Shown here in pieces: positions 1-8,759 of a stretch of 36,654 nt of DNA. The notes below the pieces were generated by a model. It saw only the letters and a program-made list of their open reading frames with translations. It made no database searches and was not told the DNA's origin. A program made the position numbers and the translations under genes. The first letter of the stretch is position 1, and each line of letters opens with the position of its first letter. Origin of the DNA: Enterobacterales bacterium (GTDB lineage Bacteria; Pseudomonadota; Gammaproteobacteria; Enterobacterales; Enterobacteriaceae); assembly GCA_015655145.1 (NCBI GenBank), contig JAATFO010000117.1:1-36654 (forward strand). Direction: 5' to 3'.

Positions 1-290
1 GCACGCCAGCTTTTGCTGATTTGCGGATATTTATCGTCCCAGACACCCGCGAACGTATCCAGCGCCATCAGCGCGGCTTCCTCTGTCGGAGCCTGATACA
101 CCATTTTCAGCCCGCGGGTGACGGCTTTGTAGTCCTTCCACGATACGAATTTCAGACTGTTGCGTACCCTATGGATGATGCAAAGCTGGATATGCGTATG
201 CGGGTAAACGCTGTTTTTCGCCTCCGGGAAGCCTTTCAGGCCGTCCACGCAGGCGGTAACGTTAAACCCGCTGGGTGGTGGGCTTTCGGT
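1..290 (-). pseudogene. IS256-family (mutator-type) transposase fragment, runs off the left edge
   Basis: Reading the minus strand from about 275 down to 1 gives an uninterrupted peptide with ACVDGLKGFPEA, IQLCIIHRVRNSLKFVSWKD and VWDDKYPQISKSW. These are core segments of IS256/mutator-type DDE transposases. The N-terminal third of the protein is missing: upstream of about 275 the frame reads proline-rich sequence unlike the family, so the copy is truncated on this side. The C-terminal part would lie outside the window, so its state is unknown. No terminal inverted repeat was recognised between 276 and 400. It lies downstream of cpxP. The family call is firm from motifs; the exact element is not identified. 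Confidence 0.8.
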
Positions 291-403
291 GTGACAATGT
301 GTCTACATCTTGTCTACACCCATAACGCTACATGCTTCCTGTAACTGCTTATGGCGGTTACATTATAGTTTGATTTATAAGGAATTTTTTCTAAGTATCT
401 GAT

Positions 404-430
404 AAAAAAAACCCCACCAAAAGGTGGGGG
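404..430 (-). terminator. Rho-independent terminator of cpxP
   Basis: On the minus strand a CCCCACC/GGTGGGG stem (412-418 with 423-429) and four-base loop are followed by an eight-base T run (404-411). It lies 46 bp after the cpxP stop codon, so it is the natural end of the cpxP transcript. Confidence 0.88.
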
Positions 431-475
431 AAGACAGGGATGGTGTCTATGGCAAGGAAAAACAGGGATACTATG

Positions 476-988
476 TTACTGATTACTTCCGTTACTACTC
501 ACAGCCTGCAGCGATGAAGCTTGCTGCATATTCGTTTGCACACGCAATTCATTCATGCGCTGCTGATGTCTCTTTTGCAAAACGGCTTGCTGCTCTGGCG
601 TTAACAGGTGATACATTTGGTTGCGCACCCGAGCCATCTCGACCTGCTGTGCAACCTGCACCCGTGCTAATTTCTCCGCCTGCGCTTTAACCACCGCTTC
701 ATCAAATTTATCTGCAATAACAAGGTTATGCATAATTTCTAAATCATCAATACTCGTCGGATAACGTTCATGCCGCGCTTGCTGCATTAAGTCACGCATT
801 TGTTGACGTTGATATTCTGTTAAATTAATACCATCAAACATGTGACTTTGCGGATTTTGCGCCATACTGCCTGTCGTCAATCCGCCATTTTGATGCACTT
901 TACTCATCGCCGTTACATCTGCTGCCCATGCGTTGGAGAAACTGATGCCCATCGCTGAAGCAATGACAACGACGGTAACTTTGTGCAT
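476..988 (-). CDS. cpxP: CpxP, periplasmic inhibitor of the Cpx stress response
   Basis: CpxP is a periplasmic chaperone-like protein that binds the sensor domain of CpxA and keeps the envelope stress response low. It is degraded with misfolded substrates when stress rises. The 170-residue product starts with a signal peptide (hydrophobic stretch ending AWA about residue 22). The mature part is helical, with the family segments LTEYQRQQMRDLMQQARHE and QMYHLLTPEQQAVL, the second being an LTxxQ motif. The start is backed by GGAG six bases upstream. The gene is divergent from cpxRA across a 150-bp gap that carries a perfect CpxR box, and a terminator follows it. Length and sequence match E. coli CpxP closely, so the call is secure. 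Confidence 0.95.
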   Translation of the reverse strand: MHKVTVVVIASAMGISFSNAWAADVTAMSKVHQNGGLTTGSMAQNPQSHMFDGINLTEYQRQQMRDLMQQARHERYPTSIDDLEIMHNLVIADKFDEAVVKAQAEKLARVQVAQQVEMARVRNQMYHLLTPEQQAVLQKRHQQRMNELRVQTNMQQASSLQAVSSNGSNQ

Positions 989-1070
989 CGTTTACTCCCA
1001 AGTTCGTTTCCGCATTTCGATTCAACGAGGCTCAGTTTACGGCGAAAGCTGCAAACATGCGTCAGGGGGT

Positions 1071-1085
1071 GTAAAACTACGTAAA
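1071..1085. promoter_or_regulatory. CpxR-binding box between cpxP and cpxR
   Basis: The sequence GTAAAACTACGTAAA exactly matches the known CpxR consensus GTAAA-N5-GTAAA. It lies in the divergent cpxP/cpxR intergenic region, 55 bp before cpxR and 82 bp before cpxP. That placement fits autoregulation of cpxRA and strong activation of cpxP, as known in E. coli. Confidence 0.85.
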
Positions 1086-1140
1086 TCGATGGATTGAGGG
1101 GGTGGGATCACGCTATTTTGCCTGCGGAGGGTATGACAAG

Positions 1141-1839
1141 ATGAATAAAATCCTGTTGGTAGATGATGACCGCGAATTGACTTCGCTGCTTAAAGAATTA
1201 CTTGAAATGGAAGGTTTTGACGTTGTCGTGGCTGGCGACGGTGAGCAGGCGCTTAATATGCTGGATAACACGATTGATCTCCTGTTACTGGATGTCATGA
1301 TGCCAAGAAAAAATGGTATCGACACCCTGAAAGAATTACGTCAACAGCATCAAACGCCGGTAATTATGTTAACTGCACGCGGTAGTGAGCTGGATCGTGT
1401 TCTGGGGCTCGAACTGGGCGCAGATGATTATCTGCCGAAACCGTTTAATGATCGCGAACTGGTAGCGCGTATCCGCGCTATTCTGCGTCGTTCTAACTGG
1501 AGCGAACAACAGCAACAGCATGACAATAGTTCTCCCACGCTGGAAGTAGACCGCTTGCGTTTGAACCCCGGACGTCAGGAGGCCAGCTTCGATAATGTCA
1601 CGCTTGATCTCACTGGCACCGAATTCACGCTGCTCTATCTTCTGGCACAACATTTGGGACAGGTTGTTTCCCGTGAGCATCTGAGTCAGGAAGTCCTGGG
1701 TAAACGACTGACGCCGTTTGATCGGGCTATCGATATGCATATTTCGAACCTACGCCGTAAACTCCCGGATCGTCGTGATGGCCATCCCTGGTTCAAGACC
1801 CTGCGGGGTCGCGGATATTTGATGGTTTCTGCAACATGA
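1141..1839 (+). CDS. cpxR: CpxR, OmpR/PhoB-type response regulator
   Basis: CpxR is the DNA-binding regulator of the Cpx envelope-stress system. CpxA phosphorylates it, and it then activates folding and degradation factors such as CpxP. The 232-residue protein has a receiver domain with the acidic pocket LLVDDD near the N terminus, the phosphoacceptor Asp51 in LLLLDVMMP, and Lys in LPKPF near residue 101. A C-terminal winged-helix domain (about 130-232) follows. The ATG at 1141 gives MNKILLVDDD, the family's N terminus. The upstream in-frame extension to 1102 is not family-like. The gene overlaps cpxA by four bases (ATGA), indicating translational coupling. Confidence 0.97.
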   Translation: MNKILLVDDDRELTSLLKELLEMEGFDVVVAGDGEQALNMLDNTIDLLLLDVMMPRKNGIDTLKELRQQHQTPVIMLTARGSELDRVLGLELGADDYLPKPFNDRELVARIRAILRRSNWSEQQQQHDNSSPTLEVDRLRLNPGRQEASFDNVTLDLTGTEFTLLYLLAQHLGQVVSREHLSQEVLGKRLTPFDRAIDMHISNLRRKLPDRRDGHPWFKTLRGRGYLMVSAT

Positions 1840-3209
1840 TAAGTAGTTTAACCACCCGCATCTTCGCCATTTTCTGGTTAACGCTGGCGCTGGTGTTGAT
1901 GTTGGTGTTAATGGTGCCAAAGCTTGACTCGCGCCAGATGACCTCGCTGCTCGAAAGTGAGCAGCGTCAGGGCATCATGATTGAACAACATGTTGAGGCT
2001 GAGCTACAACAGGATCCGCCCAATGATTTGATGTGGTGGCGCAGGTTGTTCCGCGCGATTGATAAATGGGCGCCCCCTGGCCAGCGTTTGCTGTTGGTTA
2101 CCAGTGAAGGCCGCGTGATTGGCGCACAACACAACGAAATGCAGATCATCCGCAACTTTATCGGCCAGTCCGACAATACCGATCAGCCGCAAAAGAAAAA
2201 ATATGGTCGTGCGGAGTTAGTGGGGCCTTTTGCCGTACGTGATGGCGAAGATAACTACCAACTTTATATGATTCGCCCCGCCAGCAGCTCACAGCTCGAT
2301 TTCATCAATTTGTTATTTGATCGGCCATTATTGTTGCTGGTTGTCACTATGCTGATCAGTTCCCCACTTTTATTGTGGCTTGCCTGGAGCCTGGCGAAAC
2401 CGGCACGGAAGCTAAAATACGCCGCCGACGAAGTCGCCAGTGGCAATCTCCGCCAGCATCCTGAACTGGAAGCGGGACCGCAAGAGTTTCTGGCTGCCGG
2501 TTCAAGTTTTAACCAGATGGTAAGCGCACTGGAACGGATGATGACATCCCAGCATCGTTTGTTGTCAGACATTTCTCACGAACTGCGCACTCCTCTGACG
2601 CGTTTACAGTTAGCAACCGCATTGATGCGACGGCGTCATGGTGAAGGTAAGGAGTTGGGACGTATCGAAATCGAGGCCCAGCGTCTGGATGGCATGATTA
2701 ATGATTTACTGGTGTTATCGCGCACCCAGCACAAAAATGCGCTGGTCAGTGAGGCCATGAAGGCTAACCAGTTGTGGAATGGTGTACTGGAAGACGCAAA
2801 ATTTGAAGCGGAACAGGTGGGGAAAACCCTGGATATCCCTTATCCGCCAGGTCCCTGGCCCTTGTATGGCAACCCACATGCGCTGGAAAGCGCTCTGGAA
2901 AATATTGTGCGTAATGCGTTGCGTTATTCACATACCCACATTTCGGTCAGTTTCTCCGTCGATAACCAGGGGATTACTGTCCATGTCGATGACGACGGCC
3001 CGGGCGTGAATCCGGATGATCGGGAGCAAATTTTTCGCCCATTCTATCGCACTGACGAAGCACGAGATCGTGAGTCTGGCGGTACCGGATTAGGACTGGC
3101 GATTGTTGAAACCGCTATTCAGCAGCATCGTGGCTGGGTAAAAGCAGAAGACAGCCCACTGGGTGGTTTACGTTTAACCCTTTGGCTACCGTTGTACTCC
3201 ATTCGCTAA
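1836..3209 (+). CDS. cpxA: CpxA, envelope-stress sensor histidine kinase
   Basis: CpxA is the inner-membrane kinase/phosphatase partner of CpxR. The 457 residues equal the E. coli length. The order is: transmembrane helix at about 8-28; periplasmic sensor domain about 30-163, where CpxP acts; second helix about 164-187; HAMP linker; dimerisation domain with the phosphorylated His248 in [14 protein letters not shown]; then the ATPase domain. That domain shows an N box ([12 protein letters not shown]), a G1 box (DDDGPGV) and a G2 box (GGTGLGLAI). Every catalytic box looks intact. It is co-transcribed with cpxR and followed 38 bp later by trmL, an adjacency absent from E. coli, where the two loci are far apart. 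Confidence 0.97.
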   Translation: MISSLTTRIFAIFWLTLALVLMLVLMVPKLDSRQMTSLLESEQRQGIMIEQHVEAELQQDPPNDLMWWRRLFRAIDKWAPPGQRLLLVTSEGRVIGAQHNEMQIIRNFIGQSDNTDQPQKKKYGRAELVGPFAVRDGEDNYQLYMIRPASSSQLDFINLLFDRPLLLLVVTMLISSPLLLWLAWSLAKPARKLKYAADEVASGNLRQHPELEAGPQEFLAAGSSFNQMVSALERMMTSQHRLLSDISHELRTPLTRLQLATALMRRRHGEGKELGRIEIEAQRLDGMINDLLVLSRTQHKNALVSEAMKANQLWNGVLEDAKFEAEQVGKTLDIPYPPGPWPLYGNPHALESALENIVRNALRYSHTHISVSFSVDNQGITVHVDDDGPGVNPDDREQIFRPFYRTDEARDRESGGTGLGLAIVETAIQQHRGWVKAEDSPLGGLRLTLWLPLYSIR

Positions 3210-3247
3210 TATTTTGTTATCCTTTGGCCCTCGTCACTGGGGGACTT

Positions 3248-3724
3248 ATGCTGAACATTGTTTTATTTGAACCTGAAATTCCACCCAACACCGGAAATAT
3301 CATTCGCTTGTGCGCCAATACAGGATTTCAGCTCCATCTGATCGCGCCGTTGGGTTTTACCTGGGATGATAAGCGTCTGCGCCGCGCCGGGTTGGATTAC
3401 CATGAATTTACCCAAATCAAGCATCACGCCAACTATGACGCTTTTATCACTGCCGAAGCGCCGCAACGGCTGTTTGCCCTCACGACCAAGGGTCGACCGG
3501 CACATAGCGCGGTAAGTTATCAGCGCGGCGATTATCTCATGTTTGGCCCAGAGAGTCGCGGTTTGCCCGCCACCTTGCTGGCAGCGCTACCGACACAACA
3601 GAAGATCCGCATCCCAATGATGCAAAATAGCCGGAGTATGAATTTATCCAATGCTGTGGCGGTGGTTGTCTACGAAGCATGGCGACAATTAGGGTATGAG
3701 GGCGCGTGGATTAAAAATACCTAG
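3248..3724 (+). CDS. trmL: TrmL, tRNA (cytidine/uridine-2'-O-)-methyltransferase
   Basis: TrmL (YibK) is a small SPOUT-class enzyme that 2'-O-methylates the wobble base at position 34 of certain tRNA-Leu species using S-adenosylmethionine. The 158-residue product shows the N-terminal [19 protein letters not shown] segment. The C-terminal SPOUT knot has [11 protein letters not shown] and [17 protein letters not shown]. The ATG at 3248 gives the usual [10 protein letters not shown] start and has GGGGGA just upstream; an in-frame start at 3182 would lie inside cpxA and is less likely. It points toward cysE, with a 67-bp gap holding two hairpins. Confidence 0.95.
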   Translation: MLNIVLFEPEIPPNTGNIIRLCANTGFQLHLIAPLGFTWDDKRLRRAGLDYHEFTQIKHHANYDAFITAEAPQRLFALTTKGRPAHSAVSYQRGDYLMFGPESRGLPATLLAALPTQQKIRIPMMQNSRSMNLSNAVAVVVYEAWRQLGYEGAWIKNT

Positions 3725-3740
3725 TTATGCGCACCTGGCT

Positions 3741-3773
3741 GGCTGCTTCAGCCATCACGGGGACGAACCCGTG
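3741..3773. terminator. Two adjacent hairpins between convergent trmL and cysE
   Basis: The gap between the convergent stop codons holds two perfect stems: GGCTG-CTT-CAGCC (3741-3753) and CACGGG-GACGAA-CCCGTG (3756-3773). Neither is followed by a T run on either strand, so they are not classical intrinsic terminators. Their position suggests shared 3'-end structures. Confidence 0.4.
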
Positions 3774-3791
3774 CGCTATCGCATGATTCCG

Positions 3792-4613
3792 TCAAATACC
3801 GTCACCAAACTCAAAACCGGGGATAGTACCGTTAAAATGTTGATCCATATCCATAGCGGGTTTATCGCTGTTGGGTTTACCGACAATACGCGCGGGAACA
3901 CCGGCTGCAGTGGTGTGCGGCGGCACCGACTGCAACACCACGGATCCAGCACCAATCTTAGCGCCACGACCCACTTCGATATTGCCGAGAATTTTGGCTC
4001 CCGCGCCAATCATCACCCCTTCACGGATCTTAGGGTGGCGATCGCCACTGGTTTTCCCGGTCCCGCCGAGGGTAACAGATTGCAGAATCGACACATCGTT
4101 TTCCACAACAGCGGTTTCACCAATCACAATGCCGGTTGCATGGTCGAGCATGATACCGCAGCCAATGCGCGCCGCAGGGTGAATATCGACAGTAAAAGAA
4201 ATCGAGATTTCATTCTGCAAATACACCGCCAGAGCCCGACGCCCCTCATTCCATAACCAGTGTCCAATCCGATACGCCTGTAACGCATGAAAGCCTTTCA
4301 GATAAAGCAATGGCGTTGAGTATTTATCAACCGCGGGATCGCGCTGGCGTACTGCCTGAATATCGCAGGCCGCGGAAACAATCATGGAAGGATCTTCCCG
4401 ATAGGCTTCCTCAATGATTTCACGAATGGTGATCGCGGGCATGATTGAATTGGCGAGTTTATTTGCCAGCATGTAACTTAACGCACTACCAAGATTTTCA
4501 TGCTTTAATAAGGTGGCGTGATAGAAGCTGGCCAGCATGGGTTCACCATCGGCAAGCGCGCGTGCTTCAGCTTTGATGTTATTCCAGACCAGGTCCAACT
4601 CTACAGACGACAT
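3792..4613 (-). CDS. cysE: CysE, serine O-acetyltransferase
   Basis: CysE makes O-acetylserine from serine and acetyl-CoA, the committed and cysteine-inhibited step of cysteine synthesis. The 273 residues equal E. coli CysE. A helical N-terminal domain (about 1-140) is followed by a left-handed parallel beta-helix of hexapeptide repeats (about 140-245). Catalytic Asp-His is visible as DHATGIVIGET, with His158. The C-terminal tail ends in Ile, the residue known to dock into the O-acetylserine sulfhydrylase active site. It is the last gene of the leftward run yibN-grxC-secB-gpsA-cysE, 72 bp after gpsA. Confidence 0.97.
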   Translation of the reverse strand: MSSVELDLVWNNIKAEARALADGEPMLASFYHATLLKHENLGSALSYMLANKLANSIMPAITIREIIEEAYREDPSMIVSAACDIQAVRQRDPAVDKYSTPLLYLKGFHALQAYRIGHWLWNEGRRALAVYLQNEISISFTVDIHPAARIGCGIMLDHATGIVIGETAVVENDVSILQSVTLGGTGKTSGDRHPKIREGVMIGAGAKILGNIEVGRGAKIGAGSVVLQSVPPHTTAAGVPARIVGKPNSDKPAMDMDQHFNGTIPGFEFGDGI

Positions 4614-4685
4614 CGCCCTCTCCCGATAAAAACAGCCGCCGGATCCTCCGGAACGACTACCGATAATCTTGTTGAGCTTCCTGCA

Positions 4686-5705
4686 TTAGTTTGCGCTGTT
4701 TTCGTCCTTCCGTGTCCGGCCGAGTAAACTCAATGCCGCCTCTCGGGCTGATTTCCCACAATACAATACCTGATAAATTTGTTCAGTTATCGGCATTTCA
4801 ACACCGTAACGTGCTGCCAACACTCTAACCTCTTTGGTATTACGATAACCTTCAACCACCTGGCCAATATTCAATTGTGCGCTATCGACATCAATGCCCT
4901 GGCCCAACATCATGCCAAAACGACGGTTACGTGACTGATTGTCCGTACAGGTCAGGACCAAATCACCCAGTCCGGCCATCCCCATGAACGTCGAAGGATC
5001 TGCACCCAACGCAGCGCCTAAGCGACTCATTTCCGCCAGACCACGCGTAATCAGCGCAGTACGGGCATTCGCGCCAAAGCCAATGCCATCGGACATGCCG
5101 GCGCCGATAGCAATCACATTTTTCACCGCACCGCCTAACTGCACACCAATAACATCGGGATTGCTGTAGACGCGAAAACTTTTGCCGCAGTGTAATAACT
5201 GCTGTAAATCATCGGAAAATTGCCGATCAGTGGCCGCCAGCGTAATCGCGGTAGGTAATCCCGCCGCCAGTTCACTGGCAAATGTTGGTCCGGAAATAAC
5301 CGCCAGGGGGATCGCATCGCCGAGGATTTCCCGTGCCACATCATGCAACAAACGCCCGGTTTCTCTTTCCAACCCTTTGGTTGCCCAGACAATGCGCGAA
5401 TCTGGCCGCAAATGCGGGTGCAGCTGGCGCAATACGTCGCCAAAAACATGGCTGGGAACCACCACCAGCACATCACGGCTGGCGACAATCGCCGTCGCCA
5501 GATCACATTCTAAATGCAACGTATCAGGAAAAGGCACATCCGGCAAAAAAGCGATATTACAACGATCCGCCTCTAACTGCGCCAGATGCTGCGGATTGTG
5601 GCCCCACAGCAACACATCGTGACCATTGCGGGCCAGCGTGATGGCCAGGGCGGTGCCGTAAGAACCGGCACCGATGACAGATATAGAGATGTTTGGCGTT
5701 TTCAT
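4686..5705 (-). CDS. gpsA: GpsA, NAD(P)+-dependent glycerol-3-phosphate dehydrogenase
   Basis: GpsA reduces dihydroxyacetone phosphate to sn-glycerol 3-phosphate, the backbone precursor for phospholipids, in the cytoplasm. The 339-residue length matches E. coli. The N-terminal Rossmann fold carries [12 protein letters not shown] at about residue 10. The middle has [12 protein letters not shown]. The catalytic Lys lies in [13 protein letters not shown] at about 190-200, followed by [18 protein letters not shown] of the substrate domain. Its ATG shares one base with the secB stop codon (TGATG), so the two genes are translationally coupled. The secB-gpsA-cysE order is the standard enterobacterial one. 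Confidence 0.97.
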   Translation of the reverse strand: MKTPNISISVIGAGSYGTALAITLARNGHDVLLWGHNPQHLAQLEADRCNIAFLPDVPFPDTLHLECDLATAIVASRDVLVVVPSHVFGDVLRQLHPHLRPDSRIVWATKGLERETGRLLHDVAREILGDAIPLAVISGPTFASELAAGLPTAITLAATDRQFSDDLQQLLHCGKSFRVYSNPDVIGVQLGGAVKNVIAIGAGMSDGIGFGANARTALITRGLAEMSRLGAALGADPSTFMGMAGLGDLVLTCTDNQSRNRRFGMMLGQGIDVDSAQLNIGQVVEGYRNTKEVRVLAARYGVEMPITEQIYQVLYCGKSAREAALSLLGRTRKDENSAN

Positions 5706-6166
5706 CAGGCATCCTGATGTGGTTCGGCACCTTCATTCTGCTGCAAGTAGTTCATAAACAATGCATCAAAATTAACCGGTGCCAGATTCAGTTGTGGGAA
5801 AGTCCCACGGGAAACCAGGCTGGTGATACATTCACGTGCATAGGGGAACAGAATGTTCGGGCAATACGCGCCAAGGCAATGCGCCATTTGGGTCCCTTCA
5901 ATACCCGAAATAGAGAAAATACCCGCCTGCTGTACTTCGCACAAAAATGCGCTGTCTTCACCTACTGTTGCCGTTACGGTGACGCGCAAAACGACTTCAA
6001 ATACGCCATCTGTCAGTTGGCTGGAGGCGGTATCAAGATCCAACTTCACTTCCGGCTCCCACTCTTTCTGGAAAACCTGAGGTGCATGCGGCGCTTCAAA
6101 CGAAACATCTTTCGTGTAGATACGCTGAATCTGAAATGACATCTCGTTGTTATTTTGTTCTGACAT
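5705..6166 (-). CDS. secB: SecB, protein-export chaperone
   Basis: SecB is a cytoplasmic tetrameric chaperone that keeps precursor proteins unfolded and delivers them to SecA for export. The 153-residue product is acidic and shows [19 protein letters not shown] near the N terminus, then [20 protein letters not shown] and [20 protein letters not shown], all typical of the family. E. coli SecB is 155 residues. It lies between grxC and gpsA and overlaps the gpsA start by one base. Confidence 0.96.
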   Translation of the reverse strand: MSEQNNNEMSFQIQRIYTKDVSFEAPHAPQVFQKEWEPEVKLDLDTASSQLTDGVFEVVLRVTVTATVGEDSAFLCEVQQAGIFSISGIEGTQMAHCLGAYCPNILFPYARECITSLVSRGTFPQLNLAPVNFDALFMNYLQQNEGAEPHQDA

Positions 6167-6213
6167 GTTTACTCAATCCTATAGTTAAAAGTCCATCATC
6201 GCACTGGCGGTAA

Positions 6214-6465
6214 TTATTTGAGCAGCGGGTCAAGCCCATCACGGCCATCCAGCGCATAAAGATCGTCGCAGCCGCCAATGTGCTGTCCGTCGATAAATAT
6301 CTGGGGTACTGTGGTCCGGCCACTACGTGTGATCATCTCTTCCCGTTTGTCAGCCCTGCCATCAATGGCAATTTCCTGATAAGCCACGTTTTTCTGGCTC
6401 AACAATGCCTTCGCCTGATGGCAAAAGGGGCATGTCGCTTTGGTATAGATCTCTACGTTAGCCAT
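6214..6465 (-). CDS. grxC: GrxC, glutaredoxin 3
   Basis: Glutaredoxin 3 is a small glutathione-dependent thiol-disulfide oxidoreductase. The 83-residue protein matches the E. coli length and carries the dithiol active site CPFC at residues 12-15, where E. coli has CPYC. The cis-proline segment TTVPQIFIDGQHIGGCDDL follows. The ATG at 6465 gives the canonical MANVEIYTK start; the open frame extends 18 codons further upstream but that part is not family-like. It is 19 bp downstream of yibN and 47 bp upstream of secB. Confidence 0.95.
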   Translation of the reverse strand: MANVEIYTKATCPFCHQAKALLSQKNVAYQEIAIDGRADKREEMITRSGRTTVPQIFIDGQHIGGCDDLYALDGRDGLDPLLK

Positions 6466-6484
6466 GTACAACACCTCGTTACGT

Positions 6485-6916
6485 TTATTTACCCCGCACC
6501 AGAGGGAGATTTTCACCACTCCAGCCGGAAATACCTTCTTTTAGCACGGAAACCGAGGTAAAACCTGCGGCGCTCAGTTGCGCGGCCGATTCTGATGCAG
6601 AATTGCCCGTCGCACAAACAACAATTATGGGTTGTGCTTTATGCTTTTCCAACTCCCCTATACTGCCTTTCTTAATATCTGCGGCGACTACGTTAAGCGA
6701 TCCGGAGATATGTCCTTTGCGGTAATCATCGCGAGAACGCACATCAACGACCACGGCATCCTCTTTGTTAATCAGACGCGTCGCTTCACCACGGCCAATC
6801 ACTTTCACATTAGAAAACAGGCCTTTAACAGTGGTGACAATCACCAAAACCAGCAAAGCAATCCATGCCAGGCCCAATATGGCGTGATTACTTGCGAACT
6901 GCATAATGTCTTGCAT
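6485..6916 (-). CDS. yibN: YibN, membrane-anchored rhodanese-like protein
   Basis: This is a single-pass inner-membrane protein with a cytoplasmic rhodanese domain; its precise substrate is not established. One hydrophobic helix (about 10-31) precedes the rhodanese fold, which has the [19 protein letters not shown] and GHISGSLNV segments. The loop [14 protein letters not shown] carries a cysteine at the catalytic position. From memory, E. coli YibN lacks a cysteine exactly there, so this copy looks more like an active rhodanese. I chose the ATG at 6916 (143 residues, as in E. coli). It has GGAG 12 bases upstream, whereas the TTG at 6928 sits directly against that GGAG. Confidence 0.9.
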   Translation of the reverse strand: MQDIMQFASNHAILGLAWIALLVLVIVTTVKGLFSNVKVIGRGEATRLINKEDAVVVDVRSRDDYRKGHISGSLNVVAADIKKGSIGELEKHKAQPIIVVCATGNSASESAAQLSAAGFTSVSVLKEGISGWSGENLPLVRGK

Positions 6917-7448
6917 GAGGGGTAACAACTCCCGACAGGGTTAATAAGCTAAAATAAGGTTTCTGAGTATACCTACGCTACCTCGCATGTACAGTCGCGA
7001 AGCCGCCAGAGTGACGTTTTATGCCGTAAATACCCCAAAATTTACCTCCTTCCTCCTTTTTGCAAAAGTAATTTTCCGCCAGGGACCGCGTTTAACGTTG
7101 TCAGCGACATCCTGTACCCACAAGACTCCGTCAGCTAAACCTCTTGCGCGTAACGGTGTCGCAGGCGAACGAAGTCTGTGTAAACAAAGATTTCGCCCGT
7201 TTCAGCCATCACCCGGTGATTGATGCCCGTTTTGTTGTGTTACACAGGTCAACAGCGGCTATCGCAAGCTGAATGAGTGCCGTTGTCCGCACACGTAATA
7301 CTATGGATTATCACATTTTTAATGAGAAATCAGCGCAACAGCGGTAAACGGACCGAATGATCGGTCATCATGTTGACATGCATCGAAATAGAAATGACGC
7401 CAGAGATAACTGGTAAGGTGCGGTTCATCGTGGAATAATCTTCTCCTT
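6917..7448. other. Gene-free stretch where gpmM would be expected
   Basis: In E. coli and many relatives gpmM, the cofactor-independent phosphoglycerate mutase, lies between yibN and envC. Here about 530 bp separate the two genes, and I find no frame with phosphatase-type motifs. The 78-codon frame at 6987-7223 has no recognisable features. The stretch must contain the divergent promoters of the yibN run and envC. A TATACT is present on the minus strand at 6966-6971, without a good -35. A small inverted repeat, CATGT-TG-ACATG, lies near 7369-7380. Confidence 0.6.
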
Positions 7449-8756
7449 ATGAGGGGAAAAACGACAGTTCTACACCCACGGACCCAGAGTAGCGGATTTT
7501 CCACTCGCACGCCGTTACGCTCACGATTGTCCACCCTGTCTGCCAGCGTATTATGCGCTGTCGCTTTGCTGTGGTCTTTTTACACCGCCGCGGCCGAAGA
7601 CAATAAATCTCAGCTCAAATCACTGCAGCAAGATATCGCCGAGAAAGAAAAAAGCGTCAGACAACAAAAAGTTCAGCGCAGCACCTTACTGGATCAACTA
7701 CGTAGCCAGGAAAAAGTCATTGCCCAGGCCAGTCGTAAGCTACGGCAAACCCAGATTTCGCTGGAGAGTATCAATAAAGAAATGGCGGGTTTAACCCGGT
7801 TAATTACCCGCTTGCAACAACAACAACAGCAACAATCAGCTTTGCTGGAAAAACAGCTTGATGCCGCCTTCAGACAAGGCAAACACAGCGGCTTGCAACT
7901 GCTGCTGGGCGGCGAAGAGAGTCAACGTAGTGAACGTATTCTGGCCTATTTTGGCTACCTCAATGAGGCCCGCCAACACACCATCGATAGCCTGCGACAA
8001 ACGCGTAGCGAACTCGCGGCAAAAAAAGCGGCGCTAATACAAAAACAGTCGCAGCAAAAATCCTTGTTAGGTGAACAAAAAAACCAGCAAGCCTTACTTG
8101 AACAAGCGCGCGGAGCCCGCAAAAAAACGTTGACCATCCTCGAATCTTCGCTGGAGAAAGATCAGGCTGATCTGACCGAACTGCGTCGCAACGAAAGCCG
8201 CCTGCAAGATAAAATTGCTGCCGCTGAACGTGAAGCCAAAGCCCGAGCCGCGCGGGAAGCGCAGGAAGCAGAACGCGTTCGCCAGCGTCAGGCGCAAGCA
8301 CAAGCGAAAGGAAGCACCTACAAACCCACGGAGAACGAACGCGCGTTAATCTCCCGTACCGGTGGACTGGGCAGGCCAGGCGGCCAGGCTATCTGGCCGG
8401 TACGCGGCACCATAGAGCATCGTTTTGGCGAGCCCCTACAAGGCGAATTACGCTGGAAGGGTCTGGTGATCAGAGCTCGAGAAGGAACCGAAGTGAAAGC
8501 CATCGCTGATGGTCGGGTATTAATGGCCGACTGGTTGCAAGGTTATGGTTTAGTGGTGGTGGTTGAACACGGCAAAGGCGATATGAGTTTATATGGTTAC
8601 AATCAAAGTGCGCTGGTCAGTGTGGGGGCTCAGGTTAAGGCCGGGCAGCCTGTCGCCCTGGTGGGATCCAGCGGTGGTCAGGGCACGCCATCACTCTATT
8701 TTGAAATCAGACGCCAGGGGCAAGCTGTCAATCCACTACCGTGGTTAGGAAGATAA
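7449..8756 (+). CDS. envC: EnvC, divisome-associated activator of amidases AmiA/AmiB
   Basis: EnvC is a periplasmic protein recruited by FtsEX to the septum, where it activates the peptidoglycan amidases AmiA and AmiB for cell separation. The 435-residue product has an N-terminal membrane-targeting segment (about 25-50, ending near TAAAED). A long coiled coil rich in Gln, Lys and Glu follows (about 50-285), then a C-terminal LytM domain (about 310-430). That domain is catalytically degenerate, as in E. coli: HRFGE instead of HxxxD and SLYFEIR where active LytM enzymes have LHFEI. The start at 7449 has only a weak ribosome site, so a slightly later start is possible. yibQ follows after three bases. 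Confidence 0.95.
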   Translation: MRGKTTVLHPRTQSSGFSTRTPLRSRLSTLSASVLCAVALLWSFYTAAAEDNKSQLKSLQQDIAEKEKSVRQQKVQRSTLLDQLRSQEKVIAQASRKLRQTQISLESINKEMAGLTRLITRLQQQQQQQSALLEKQLDAAFRQGKHSGLQLLLGGEESQRSERILAYFGYLNEARQHTIDSLRQTRSELAAKKAALIQKQSQQKSLLGEQKNQQALLEQARGARKKTLTILESSLEKDQADLTELRRNESRLQDKIAAAEREAKARAAREAQEAERVRQRQAQAQAKGSTYKPTENERALISRTGGLGRPGGQAIWPVRGTIEHRFGEPLQGELRWKGLVIRAREGTEVKAIADGRVLMADWLQGYGLVVVVEHGKGDMSLYGYNQSALVSVGAQVKAGQPVALVGSSGGQGTPSLYFEIRRQGQAVNPLPWLGR

Positions 8757-8759
8757 TCC

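Noticed and set aside
3182..3247. Longer start for trmL overlapping cpxA
   Set aside because: The family N terminus begins at 3248, where a strong ribosome site is present.
3871..4256. Long plus-strand frames opposite cysE
   Set aside because: They are shadows of the conserved cysE gene with no coding evidence of their own.
6987..7223. 78-codon open frame in the gap between yibN and envC
   Set aside because: No ribosome site, no recognisable motif and unusual composition; likely chance.
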